This document shows, in pieces, positions 11,110 to 21,300 of a stretch of 21,963 nt of DNA. Where the stretch lies: the IMG/VR virus record IMGVR_UViG_3300031565_000430, positions 1-21,963 of that record; one strand, 5' to 3'. The notes beneath the pieces are model-generated. The model did no database searches. It was not told the origin of the DNA and saw only the letters and a program-made list of their open reading frames with translations. This DNA is from a virus. Within the stretch, counting starts at the first letter, position 1; the number at the start of each line of letters is the position of its first letter. Made by a program: the position numbers and the translations under genes.

Positions 11110-11844
11110 TTAAGTTAAATAAAATGTTGTTCCAATTATCGCGGAAGATGTTCTGTCTGCAATAGTGTCAGTGATTGTTACTGTTTGAGCTGTGCCGGAA
11201 ATCAAGGATAGTATAGCCGCCCCAGAAGTATACTCACTGGACGCCTGATCTATTACAAAATTGAAGCCAGAAAAGCCAAAACCGCTATTATCTGTAAGCG
11301 TAGGCGTCGGACTTCCATTTCTTACGACCATGCCAACAAACGCCACATCTCCAACGTCAACATCAAGTGTAATGGTCGTGGACGCTGCTGCGAGGGGGCC
11401 TTGGGAAAAAGTGCTTCTTGGTGTGAGATTTCTAGTTCCCAAAACTACAACCGAATAAATTGCGACAAAAGAAGAGGTGGCCCCGCTTCCTGTAAAAGTA
11501 AACGCTACTTGACCTGAGGTGCCTGTGGGCACTTCCGCAAATGCCAAGGCTATAAAATTGTTAAGATTTGTTGCTTTTGCCTGCACAGCCATACTGGCAG
11601 CTTGACCGCCTATTGTAATCGAGCCGGATGTTATGGTTTGATCTCCACTAGTGCCTCCTTGGGTGAAAGAAATTACAGCAAGCAAATACCTGCGCTTTCC
11701 TGCTGCTGGCGCTGCGCCAAAAGATACAGTGGCAGAAGTAAATGGCGATGTTGGGTTGTTGGTCGTATTCACATTTCCTGTGTAGGTCACGCTTTCAATG
11801 ATGTCTGATGGGGCCGAGGCCGAGGCCAACCTATGCCACAGCAT
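11110..11844 (-). CDS. Tail-tip or appendage protein, beta-rich (244 aa)
   Basis: The protein is rich in Ser, Thr, Gly and Ala with alternating hydrophobic residues (SGSITIGGQAASMAVQA, FTFTGSGATSSFVAIYSVVV), typical of beta-sandwich or Ig-like phage tail and capsid decoration domains. No catalytic motif is visible. The start forms TAATG with the upstream stop. As the last of three small genes behind the fibre, it may be a separately encoded receptor-binding or decoration module. It could evolve quickly, which would explain the lack of recognisable similarity. Confidence 0.6.
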   Translation of the reverse strand: MLWHRLASASAPSDIIESVTYTGNVNTTNNPTSPFTSATVSFGAAPAAGKRRYLLAVISFTQGGTSGDQTITSGSITIGGQAASMAVQAKATNLNNFIALAFAEVPTGTSGQVAFTFTGSGATSSFVAIYSVVVLGTRNLTPRSTFSQGPLAAASTTITLDVDVGDVAFVGMVVRNGSPTPTLTDNSGFGFSGFNFVIDQASSEYTSGAAILSLISGTAQTVTITDTIADRTSSAIIGTTFYLT

Positions 11845-12233
11845 TACGCATCCCCCACTCTTGCACCATAGATCGTCGTGCCGACCTTCCAGAGCGCAAT
11901 AACTGTATCACCAGAGGTGTTCAGCGTAGGGGCAGAACCACCATCTGTTTTCCACACGACAGCAAGAGTTGTCCAAGTGATCGTAAAGGCAGAGCCATCG
12001 TCAACCAGCAGTGTGATCGACTGACCAGCCGCCCATGTCCCAGCAGTAGGGGTAGAGTTGCCAGAAAGCGTCCACGTGTGAATAGACCCGTTGGTAGGCG
12101 ACAAGGCTGGGGTTGCACCAGTGACGGCAAAGACTTCTTCGGTGTAGCCGTCGTTTAGGATAGCACCTGTCACCGTCAGAGAGCCGCTAGTAGAGGCTAT
12201 TTCATTCGTCTGGTGGTTGACGCTGATTGCCAT
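11844..12233 (-). CDS. Small tail-fibre-associated protein (129 aa)
   Basis: ATG 12233 overlaps the upstream stop as TAATG; an in-frame extension to 12287 would run into the previous gene and was rejected. The sequence contains WTLSGNSTPTAGTWAAGQSI, then TLLVDDGSAFTITW and ALWKVGTTIYGARVG. I associate this beta-rich pattern with short proteins or C-terminal domains next to podovirus and siphovirus tail fibres. It likely forms part of the distal tail. No enzyme motif is seen. Confidence 0.65.
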   Translation of the reverse strand: MAISVNHQTNEIASTSGSLTVTGAILNDGYTEEVFAVTGATPALSPTNGSIHTWTLSGNSTPTAGTWAAGQSITLLVDDGSAFTITWTTLAVVWKTDGGSAPTLNTSGDTVIALWKVGTTIYGARVGDA

Positions 12234-12532
12234 TAGACCGCGATGCTCCCTGCCATATCTTCTTGCGCCATGACCCAAGCATAGCACTTGTCGAGGAAGT
12301 TGCCCCCAGCCTGTGCCTCAACCTCAGTCAGATCGGCATGGTAGCGGCGGAAGTCCACCTCACGGGTGTCATCACCGGGCGTGGCAGTGGCATAGCCAGC
12401 GACATCAATCATCACGGTGAACTTGGGGCCACCCTCACGCATACGGTAGATGCTCGCAGTCACGATGCGGAAGTAAGCGCCGGCAAAGGGTGTTCCGTAT
12501 TGACTGTCAGTCAGGTCGAGTTGAATAGCCAT
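12233..12532 (-). CDS. Conserved tail-cluster protein (99 aa)
   Basis: Begins MAIQLDLTDSQYGTPFAGAY at ATG 12532, which overlaps the fibre stop as TAATG; the longer frame upstream to 12745 is a shadow of the fibre gene. The segments TVMIDVAGYAT and TREVDFRRYHADL, and the end CYAWVMAQEDMAG, recall a small conserved family encoded beside phage tail fibres. It is probably a structural or assembly component of the tail tip. Function unproven. Confidence 0.65.
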   Translation of the reverse strand: MAIQLDLTDSQYGTPFAGAYFRIVTASIYRMREGGPKFTVMIDVAGYATATPGDDTREVDFRRYHADLTEVEAQAGGNFLDKCYAWVMAQEDMAGSIAV

Positions 12533-14523
12533 TAGTATGTAACCTCCGAGGTGTTGATGGTGGCAACCCACCGAATGTTCGTAGCGGCAGCACCAGTGAC
12601 TTCGATCTTCAAGCCACCGTTGGTAGTGTCTGCGCTGAGAGCCATGCCCCAAGCGGGTGTGTTGTCCAAGACAGTCGTGGCGCTGTTGACCAGCACAGTC
12701 GTGCCTGCCGAGCCTTCCCTGCGGATCAGACCTTCGATCTTCCACGCTGCCGATGCAGTGCCTGCCGAGGCTTGCTGACGGGCCACGATGGTGCCGTGGA
12801 AGGCATAGGCAGAGTTGTTGGGGAGGATGATTTGGTTGGTGGTGCCACGTGTAGTGTCTGGCCCGTTAGTCACCATTGCCTCTGGCGTAGCATCCGTAGT
12901 GTCAGACCGCAAAACATAAATAGACGTTTGGCTGTCACCCTGACTGCTAATCCACTCACCGCTAAAAGCGAACTGACCTTCAATAGTCGTCTTGGCCCGG
13001 CGACCCAGTGCAGCAGAATACTTGGCACTGGCGTTAGTAGAATTGCCTATAGCAATCGCCCCGTAGCCAGAAGCAGAAGCGAACCCGCCAAGGCAATACG
13101 CATAAGTGCCAGTTGCTGAAGCATTCTTGCCTAATGCAACGGAATAAGCACCGCTTGCAATACAGTCATTCCCTACCGTTACGGCAGCTAGAGAACTTGA
13201 TTTATTGTCCTCACCAATGGCAACGGCACCGTTTGAAATAGCCCCATAAGAAGAGGTGCTGTCCCTGCCGATCACAGCAGCAAAGCAATTGGCCGCAGAA
13301 GCAAGAGAGCCACTCCCAAGCGCAACAGCATTATTACCCGTTGCAATTGGCGCAGTAGGGCTAGACGGGTTCTCAGCATACAGTTCTAGGGCGGAGCCAC
13401 CACCACCCGCAGCAATCCAGTCATAGTCCGACCCAGTCCACGACAGAACCTCACCAGTGGTGGCTGTGCCTGTGTTAAGGTGCGTGTCCACCAGAGGCTC
13501 GACGTTGGCTGCATCAGTTACGTCAGCGTTAGCCTCAATTCCAGAAAGTTTACTTGCCTCTGCTGCTGTATACCCTTGGTATCCAGTATCATAAGACACA
13601 GCAAGAGTGCCGGATGTAGTGATTGGCGAACCAGTGACAGTAAAGCCAGTAGGAACTGTGGCGGCAACGGAAGTAACACTACCAGACCCCTCCCCGTCTG
13701 CGCCACGAAGATCACCCGTGACAAAGCCCAGTCCATCGTCAGATGTAAATGTAACAATACCCGTCGAGGCATTGTAACTACCACCAGTCCAGCCAATACC
13801 ATCAGTGCCGTTAGTGCCGTTAGTGCCATCAGTGCCATCAGTGCCGTTAGTGCCGTCTGGGCCTGTAGCTCCTGTGGCCCCAGTAGCTCCTGTGGCCCCT
13901 GCGGGAATGCCAAAGTCAAAAGTAACAGTTCCATCAAGGGCGGTAGCAGCGGCTGTGGCAGGGGTGCCAGAGGCCAAGGTGGTAACAGTTCCGATAGCCG
14001 CATCAGTTACAATGTCAACGGCCTCGACAGCGCCAGTCGAGGCGTCGAAGGCAAGAACCTTACCCTTGCGGTCATTGATGTCAGACAGAGACAGGCTTGG
14101 CGCAACCTCATAGTCAGGAATCTGAATGGCGCGGCTGGCCTTGTCATCAACGTCAGCAATGAGGGCAATGATCGTGTCGAGTTGCTCGTTCAGCGCAGCG
14201 CGATTGATGTCAGAGCCAGCGTTGAAGTCAGTCGTGCGCTCAATGGGAATGTCACGGGTAATGACAACTTGGCTTCCACCAGTGGCACCAGTGACTTGCT
14301 GCACTTCACCCGGATCAGCTTCAACAAAGATGATCGAACCAGTCGATCCTTCGCCGCCAGTGACAGTGTAGTCAGAACCCTCGGCCTTGAGGACGCCATC
14401 AACGTAGACGTTTAGATCGCCAGTGTCAAAGAACTCAAACGGAACTGAGAAGGTCGTCTGAGTGACGCCCTGCGCTACCGCATACTCAATGCGTGGTGAG
14501 TTGTCTGCCGCGTTAATGGTCAT
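12532..14523 (-). CDS. Tail fibre: T7 gp17-like N-terminus, collagen-like repeat, YadA-like head repeats (663 aa)
   Basis: Residues 1-140 match the T7 tail-fibre attachment domain (FSVPFEFFDTGDLNVYVDG, GSDYTVTG, RDIPIERTTDF, LNEQLDTIIALI). Residues about 207-244 are Gly-X-Y triplets (GATGATGATG, GTDGTDGTNG), a collagen-like triple helix. Residues about 390-530 carry repeated YadA/trimeric-adhesin head motifs (NAVALGSGS, GAIAIGNST, YSVALGKNA). The C-terminus is beta-rich. All parts favour a homotrimeric fibre fixed to the tail and contacting the host surface. AAAGGG lies six bases before ATG 14523. The stop is joined as TAATG to a small tail gene. Confidence 0.85.
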   Translation of the reverse strand: MTINAADNSPRIEYAVAQGVTQTTFSVPFEFFDTGDLNVYVDGVLKAEGSDYTVTGGEGSTGSIIFVEADPGEVQQVTGATGGSQVVITRDIPIERTTDFNAGSDINRAALNEQLDTIIALIADVDDKASRAIQIPDYEVAPSLSLSDINDRKGKVLAFDASTGAVEAVDIVTDAAIGTVTTLASGTPATAAATALDGTVTFDFGIPAGATGATGATGATGPDGTNGTDGTDGTNGTNGTDGIGWTGGSYNASTGIVTFTSDDGLGFVTGDLRGADGEGSGSVTSVAATVPTGFTVTGSPITTSGTLAVSYDTGYQGYTAAEASKLSGIEANADVTDAANVEPLVDTHLNTGTATTGEVLSWTGSDYDWIAAGGGGSALELYAENPSSPTAPIATGNNAVALGSGSLASAANCFAAVIGRDSTSSYGAISNGAVAIGEDNKSSSLAAVTVGNDCIASGAYSVALGKNASATGTYAYCLGGFASASGYGAIAIGNSTNASAKYSAALGRRAKTTIEGQFAFSGEWISSQGDSQTSIYVLRSDTTDATPEAMVTNGPDTTRGTTNQIILPNNSAYAFHGTIVARQQASAGTASAAWKIEGLIRREGSAGTTVLVNSATTVLDNTPAWGMALSADTTNGGLKIEVTGAAATNIRWVATINTSEVTY
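13797..13906 (-). repeat. Tandem 9-nt repeat tract encoding collagen-like triplets
   Basis: On the coding strand, six units of GGCACT(AAC/GAT) follow two copies of an 18-base GGAGCTACWGGGGCCACA-like unit. They encode GTN/GTD and GAT triplets. Unit gain or loss by slippage would keep frame and change fibre length. Confidence 0.75.
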
Positions 14524-14597
14524 GCTATGCCCTTTGTTTCGTCTATGAATTGCATAGAAGAGGCAGTGAACTCAACGCACAAAAGCACTAGGACAAA
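14524..14597. other. Gap before tail fibre gene, small hairpin only
   Basis: This 74-base gap between the large ejection protein and the fibre holds TCTATG-aattg-CATAGA (14551-14567), a six-pair hairpin, and the fibre ribosome binding site AAAGGG. I see no convincing promoter or terminator. Confidence 0.4.
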
Positions 14598-17500
14598 CTA
14601 CAATCCCCAAGCTCTAGTCATTGCGTTCATCTGATCTTTCCAGAACCATAGCCGAGCATATGGAAGGTTCCTAAATATTTGCTTTGCGCCTTCGCCCCGA
14701 TTATCCCCAAGCATTAGCTCATAAGCGCCAGCCCCAAGGTCGAATCCAATAGACGGACCAGCACCCAAAATCCCAACAGCGCCTCTGACCTTATCTGGCA
14801 CAACGGGAAACTTTGGATTGATAACGCCACCGGAAATATTAGGCCCGCCAAGGGCAAGAGATGTATGCAGTCCAGTATAGAACAATCCGCTGTATATAGA
14901 GAGAATGCCACTTGCATCAAAAGCTCTGGCAAACCTATCAGTGTAGCTCATTTCTTCCCAAGCAAACTCTGGGGTTCTTAGCTTTGTAGACATATAGCCA
15001 AACGAAAGAGCCATTGATGTTGCAAATAGTTGGTTCTTTAGTTGACCGTGACCAAACGCAGCAATCGTCTTGTTCGCATTTGCTAGGGCAAAGTTGTAGA
15101 ACTGGAATGGTAGTCCAAGAAACTGACTTTGGATAATGCTGTATCCCTTGTGCATTGGGTCTTCTTCGAAACCGAATTGCTTTCCAATCTTATGCGGAAC
15201 ACGGAAGCGACCGGACACAGCCATTGGTTTATCCGCTGGAGTTGCGGACATGACAGTGTTGAGGATGGAATTGCCAAGAGCAGTCCTGAATGTATCAACA
15301 GTTTCTTGCGTAATCTTGCTGGCCTTCTTGAGCCTATTCCAAGCCGCTTTGTCCAAAGCATTTTCTTGAGCAACAGATAGTGCGCCCTTTGCTCCCAATT
15401 TGATTTCTGCAGCCGCTCTAAGCATTCTAAAGTTTGCCCAATCCTTCGGTGTAACGAAGGCATCCTTTGGGAAAACAGTTCTGCCCTGAATCATTTGAGT
15501 TTGGTGGAACCAAGGCTTTGCATCAAACTCTGTGCTTTCGATATACTCCCGATCAAACCTAAAAGTTTTCTTTCTAATGTCGATAGCAACAGGTTGATAT
15601 ACGCCATTGGAAATTACACCAACACGGGTTGATCCATAAATATCAATCTCAACAACTTTGAGGCCAATAGCATCAAAGTCTGGTATAGAGATGTGACCCT
15701 CCCAGTGTGTAGTGTTCGGTATATACAAGCCATTTTGAGTTTTAATCCAAGGAGATTTGGCAATCTTTTCCATCTGGTCTACGGAAATTCCGTAGCGCAA
15801 CATCTTGGTTAGGTCTTGCTTTGTCGCCTTGCCCTCGGTGTATTTTATAGCGGTGTCAATAATTTCGTGACCAGTGACAATACCATCCAATACCTTGAGA
15901 GCTTGGGTCATTGGAGTTAGTCCGTTTAGAACATAAAACCCGCTAGTAGCTGTATCCCAAATAGTTTGCGTCGAGGGATCATTCATCAAGTCTTCCGTAA
16001 GCCTTAAGCCCACAGAGTTATGGAAATAATCAAGAGCTTCACCGGATAGTCTGGCGTCCTTCATGAGCATCGGCCTCATGTTTTTATCCACCAGAAGGTT
16101 GATAGCTTTAGACATATTGCCAAGATCATGCTCCGCAACAATCCTAGCGGTATCAGGAAATGCAGACAGCCAAGCCGAACCCATGTAGTTGAGTTCAGCA
16201 AGTTTTCTCAAACCAAAAGCAATCTTGTTATCCCATCGATCCGGTTCCTTCATGATAATGCCAGCAATAGAATCATATAGATGCAGAAAGTCTGACATAA
16301 TCCTGTTGGCTTCGCCTTCTTTAACGCCAGCAAGAGCAAGCTCTTCACGAAGCTCACGATCAACCTTCTGAATGCTGCGGCCACCGAATGCTTTATTAAA
16401 CTCTACTGTCGGAGAGATGCGAGAAGAGTATGCCCGCATAATGTTAATGGGGTCTTTAATGATGTAGTCCCAAACCTTTTCGGTTTCGATGTCAATCCTT
16501 CCGTTGAAGTGTTTCTTGCGGCTGGTTCCGGCAACAACAGAAACAAGATCATCTTCCTCCAAGATGGCTGCAACAGTATCCTTTGCTCTTTTATTTATAG
16601 AGACAGGATCGGCCGGAAGAATTTCCTTAACCCACTTCCCATCTTTGAGGTCCCATACTTCTGGATTGGCGCGGTAATGGTCCTCAAAGATTTGAACAAC
16701 CTCTGCCATATTCTTCTTTATTCTTGCCTTGTCATAAAACCGAGGAGTCCAATTCTCAGTTAAAGTAGGCGGGGCATTAAGGGCCATACCCAAGTCTCTT
16801 TCGATGCCACCCCTATCTGAATTGAGGCGACCAAGCTCGCCTGCGATACGCTGATACTCAGGATCACCCGCTGCGTTCTTACCCAAAGCAAGACGTATAG
16901 ACTTGGCCTCGTCTTCAAGGTTAAAGATTGCGGACTCAATACTTTCGAGTTGTTTCTTCAATCGACCAGTAAGGCCAATCAGGCCCAGATCGTATAGCTC
17001 TCGCTCTGCGCCCTTAAAGAAATCATCAATAACCTTGGCCGCTTTAGCCTCTGAGGCTGAGAAGGGAAGTTTCTTAACTCGCTTTTCGTTTACCCTCCGC
17101 ATAAAACCTTCAAAAGAATTATCATAATCAAATGCTTTCCTTGCAGTATTCATAAGATCAATGTCAAGGAAACGTGTATCCTTTACGCCATATTCTTCTC
17201 TATATATTTGATGAAGGTTGTCGTAGGACGCAGCAACTTGACCCCTACGCATCTGCGCTCTTGAATGAACGGATTGAGTAGAAGGCACACCAAGAACAGC
17301 GCTGTAGGCATGGTTCAGTGCGCTGTCGCCAGCAAGTCTGATAGTATACTCTTTTACTTTTGCTGGCGTTTGGGGGGATTGAATAATTCTTTTGAACGGC
17401 GTGGTGAGGGTCTGATAAAGGGGGCTATCTATAAACGCATTGATAGCAAAGTCTAAAGCGTTTTTCTTATTGTATCCACCAGCCTCAAGCGCCCTGAGAG

Positions 17501-18362
17501 CTAACTCTTTTTCTATTGAATTGATATATGTTGTTTTAACTTCAATCCGATCGATAGAAGCTAACTTTGCAGACGCACCAGAAGATCGTCTTAGCTGATC
17601 TATTTGGTTGTAAGCCTTTGTTCGATCAAGCCGTAATTGATTCTCACTGACATTGCCAAGTATTCTGGTTTGCTGTCGATTAAGAGTAGTGAGGTCTTCC
17701 GGAGTAAGAGTCCGGAACAATTCCATCCTCTGAGTAAACTCAAGTGTTCCTGCCAAGTTTTCTTCAAAAGCGGTCAACGCTCTAGCTCTACGAGAAATGG
17801 GAATGCTCGCAACGCCACCAAGCGCACCACCGAACAATGTAGCAGAAGCAACATTCATCGCGCTTTCTTTGGCGGTCTGTAGCGGATCGAAAGGTTGAAT
17901 CATGGCAAGCTCAGTGCCAGCCTGCAACACGCCCACGCCCACCCCAACGCGAGCGGCAGAGCGGAGAGCGCCAACAGTAGGACCACCCAAAGGCAATGCA
18001 ACCAAATTTATTGGATCAAACAGGCCCGCAAAGAACTGAGCCGAAAGCGAAGAGCTTGCAAGAACCTGTCTACGTTTAGCAGACTCATCAATCCCGCGCT
18101 TCAAATCGACCATGTGTTCGGGACTTACCGCACGAGTTAAGTGAACTGCGTATTGCTCGTAGCCCTCCATGTCGGCCATAGGGTTGTAATCCCTCTGGCG
18201 AACATTGCCATAGATTATCCTATTGCGAACAAACTCATAGGCAGGATCGTATGTGTAACCAATCGTTGCACCAACGGTTTCAGAAAACTCTGGCCTCTCA
18301 ATCGGCCCGCGCCTGACCCCAGAAAAGTTGCCAAGAACAAACTGGCTACGATCAATTGGCAT
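14598..18362 (-). CDS. Giant internal virion / DNA-ejection protein, T7 gp16-like (1254 aa)
   Basis: Size and position after another giant protein match T7 gp16. The N-terminus (about 100-190) holds hydrophobic Ala/Gly-rich stretches (SAQFFAGLFDPINLVALPLG and ASATLFGGALGGVASIPI). The C-terminus (about 1120-1210) has another set (LPFQFYNFALANANKTIAAF, then LFATSMALSFGYMSTKL). The middle is helical with a coiled-coil around 475-500. Such proteins leave the capsid and build a channel through the cell envelope. I do not see the lytic transglycosylase domain found at the N-terminus of T7 gp16. The gene starts five bases after the upstream stop. Confidence 0.75.
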   Translation of the reverse strand: MPIDRSQFVLGNFSGVRRGPIERPEFSETVGATIGYTYDPAYEFVRNRIIYGNVRQRDYNPMADMEGYEQYAVHLTRAVSPEHMVDLKRGIDESAKRRQVLASSSLSAQFFAGLFDPINLVALPLGGPTVGALRSAARVGVGVGVLQAGTELAMIQPFDPLQTAKESAMNVASATLFGGALGGVASIPISRRARALTAFEENLAGTLEFTQRMELFRTLTPEDLTTLNRQQTRILGNVSENQLRLDRTKAYNQIDQLRRSSGASAKLASIDRIEVKTTYINSIEKELALRALEAGGYNKKNALDFAINAFIDSPLYQTLTTPFKRIIQSPQTPAKVKEYTIRLAGDSALNHAYSAVLGVPSTQSVHSRAQMRRGQVAASYDNLHQIYREEYGVKDTRFLDIDLMNTARKAFDYDNSFEGFMRRVNEKRVKKLPFSASEAKAAKVIDDFFKGAERELYDLGLIGLTGRLKKQLESIESAIFNLEDEAKSIRLALGKNAAGDPEYQRIAGELGRLNSDRGGIERDLGMALNAPPTLTENWTPRFYDKARIKKNMAEVVQIFEDHYRANPEVWDLKDGKWVKEILPADPVSINKRAKDTVAAILEEDDLVSVVAGTSRKKHFNGRIDIETEKVWDYIIKDPINIMRAYSSRISPTVEFNKAFGGRSIQKVDRELREELALAGVKEGEANRIMSDFLHLYDSIAGIIMKEPDRWDNKIAFGLRKLAELNYMGSAWLSAFPDTARIVAEHDLGNMSKAINLLVDKNMRPMLMKDARLSGEALDYFHNSVGLRLTEDLMNDPSTQTIWDTATSGFYVLNGLTPMTQALKVLDGIVTGHEIIDTAIKYTEGKATKQDLTKMLRYGISVDQMEKIAKSPWIKTQNGLYIPNTTHWEGHISIPDFDAIGLKVVEIDIYGSTRVGVISNGVYQPVAIDIRKKTFRFDREYIESTEFDAKPWFHQTQMIQGRTVFPKDAFVTPKDWANFRMLRAAAEIKLGAKGALSVAQENALDKAAWNRLKKASKITQETVDTFRTALGNSILNTVMSATPADKPMAVSGRFRVPHKIGKQFGFEEDPMHKGYSIIQSQFLGLPFQFYNFALANANKTIAAFGHGQLKNQLFATSMALSFGYMSTKLRTPEFAWEEMSYTDRFARAFDASGILSIYSGLFYTGLHTSLALGGPNISGGVINPKFPVVPDKVRGAVGILGAGPSIGFDLGAGAYELMLGDNRGEGAKQIFRNLPYARLWFWKDQMNAMTRAWGL

Positions 18363-18366
18363 TTAC

Positions 18367-21300
18367 TCACCTTCCGTGAAGTTCGTTTATCTTTTGGATT
18401 TCTCCAAGAAGATTTTGAATTTCGTTATAACGTGGAGTTCCCTGCGGGGTAGTTGCCAAAGCTGTTTCAAGTTTGGTTTTATATCTATCCAAAGAACCAA
18501 TGCCACCAGAGATCAAGCCTCCTTGGGTCGATCTATCGCCCACACCAAGAGTTTCGATTTGGCTGGAGAATGTATTACCAAAAGTGCTGATTGAGTCAGA
18601 CAATGCCTGATCTGAACGAGAACGACCACCAAAGAAAGCGCCAAAGCCTTTGACAGTTCTTTCGATAATATTCTGATCTTGTTGAGTTACTGGCGCACTC
18701 AACCTTTCTTCTGCTTCTTCCATGTTGGCAGCAATGGCAGCTTTTTCAGCAGCAACTTTTAATCCAGAGAAAGCTGACCCCCTTGTTGAAACATAGACAG
18801 GCTCAACGATAAGTTCCGGCTCATTCCGTCCGCCAGATCGCGCTATTGCGGGAATAGGCACACCGCTAGTAACATCAAGGACTTCATAAACAACGCCGCC
18901 ATCCGAGGAAACATTTGAGGCTGGGCGAAGAACCCACCTGTCGTGACCAACAGTTTGAGCAACATACTGCTCAAATAAAGCAGCTTGCTCTTCACCTCCA
19001 AGTGTTTTCACAAGACCAAATTCTGTCTTAGCCCATCGACGACCTTCTTGTAGAACCAATCCAGTTGGGCGAGATTGGATTTTCGTTGGCACACCTATTG
19101 GAGAAAGAATAAAACTAATAGAAGTAGAAGTGCTAAGATCAGACATTTCAAAATCAGCAGGCCAAATGCCGCCATCCCAAACGCGGGGATCATAAGACAA
19201 GTCTGCATTGATATACATATCAATGCCTTCGGCCCAAGTTTTTAGATCAAGGGATTGTCCAGTATTTTGCTTGGCAACAGCATCCATATAAAACCTGTCG
19301 CGTATATACTGCATGGTTCTGTCATTCAGTCCATGCTCGTAGAAACGATAGGCAAGGAAATCATTGACACTGCTGTATTCTTCCCCATCAACACTGGGTG
19401 GATTTTTCTGGTAATAGCTGTTTACCTTCTCAACCACTTCCGGAGTTCTAACTTGCCTAAATTGTTCTGCGTGGAACAGCATACCTTGTTGAGTTGTTGC
19501 GCCACTTGACTCAAGGAATTGTTGCAAGCTGTCCATGTAAGCTACAGCACTAGGGTCTATGGCGGTAGCAGCCCTAGATTGAATTAGCTGGCCCCTGCTC
19601 TCAATAAAGCCAAGCTTAGAATACGCGCTAAGAAGCTCAAGTTGACGCTCAATCGGTTGATTCTGAATTGTATTAAGAGAGTTTATCAGACCAGTGGGAG
19701 GCGCATTGCGAGCAACATTAAGTTCCGTTGGGCTAATACGACCACCAATCAATCTGTCGGTAAAGCCGGGTCCAAGAGCCTGCTCCGCAATCATCTGGTG
19801 TTCTGCGCTTTCCGGATTGCCAAAGCCATTAAGAATTCTGTCAACTGTTAGCTGGTATTCAAACTGAGCTTCAATAGCATTGGCTTGATCTATAAGATCG
19901 CGAGAAATGCGATTGAGGTTACTGGAGTATGAGTCCGTATCGGCACTGCCATACGTTCTGGCCTGCTTGATTTGATCTAGCCTTGGATCATCCTTAAGAA
20001 TTTCTAGCGACTTTTCATCACCCCCAAGTGCATACATGAGGGTCATAAACTCTCCGCGATTGTCAGCTGTAGTCAGTATGCTCCGCACATAAACTTCAGC
20101 AGTAACGTCTTCGATTCTATTTTTTAGGCCAATAAGGAAGGCATTATCCTCCCTCCCTCCAAGAATAGATTCAAGATCATTGATGGCCGACTGTCTGAAA
20201 GCCTCAACCTCTTCAATAGAAGAAGCATTGAAGATTTCCGCCCTAACTCCTTGAACAATAATTCGAGCTTGGTTTTCATTTAGGGCTTCTTTTTGCGCGG
20301 CAGCAATGTTGTCAATTTGTTCTTGTTCTCCCAAAAGATTTTTGGAGACACCAAGCTTATCAAGAAGAGCGGATTCAAAATCTTTTAGTCCAGTAACGCC
20401 ATCTACTGCTTCCATTTGAGAAAGCAATGTGCGCGATGCCTCACTTAAATCCTCCCTGCCTCGACCACCCATTTGAATAACGGTCTGTAGCTTTAAGGCT
20501 TCTTCTACGCCATCAATTCCGGACGGCAATGAGAGTGTGTAAGCATTAACAGAAGTGGCAATAGCTTCAGAGTAATTTCTTTGTGCGGCGTTATACTTTG
20601 CTTGATATTCAGCACTATCTCGCTGCCAAGCGCCAACTCCTTTAGTGCTAATAGCTCTCCAGTTTTGGGCTGTTTCAGTCAGCATTCCAATCGAGGATGG
20701 GGGGTCAGTAAAGTAACCATTAGGATCAAGTCCAAAATCCATCGGACGAGTTGTGATACGAGACACAGCAGCCATATTCTCAAACTGAATGCGATTTGTT
20801 CTCTCAACGATTAAGTTGTTGAACGTGTCGAGAAGCGGGCCTGTAATTTCGGACCAGTCACTATAGTTAGAACTGAACGGGGCAAGTGCCTGCTGAAGCT
20901 CTGGAATGGTAATTCGTGAATAACCACTGTTAGTGCTAATGGCTGCACGATTTAACACAAGCTCTTCTGCGGTATATAGTCCGCTATTAACTGCTTGATT
21001 CAAAATATATTCAGCATCGCCTTGAGCTAGTGCGATTCTATATGCTTCACGAATCCTCTTGTCGGAAGAACTATCCGAAAGTCCGGCAGCAGCACCCAAA
21101 GACAAAGCGGTTTCAGGAAACATTTCTGCCGCTTGTTGTGCGCCAACTTGAACGGCAGCGGCTTGAACCTGAGAAATTACATCAAGGTTATTGTCATTCA
21201 TCGCAGATACTTGCTGCGCCCTAGCCCTAGCCCTCTCATTCTCTTTGAGATTAAGGTAGGTCATCTCTGTGTAATCAGTGCCGACACCAGAGATATACTC

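Noticed and set aside
12533-12745. Upstream extension of the 99-aa tail gene
   Set aside because: The extra residues are an Arg/His/Gln-rich shadow of the fibre gene; ATG 12532 forms a TAATG junction seen three times in this cluster.
13480-14415. Long plus-strand open frame (311 codons) opposite the tail fibre gene
   Set aside because: It is an antisense shadow: Ser/Val/Ala-biased repeats mirror the collagen tract, there is no ribosome binding site, and the fibre frame has clear domains.
11110-14523. Diversity-generating retroelement target in the tail genes
   Set aside because: No reverse transcriptase, accessory Avd gene or template repeat is visible in the window.
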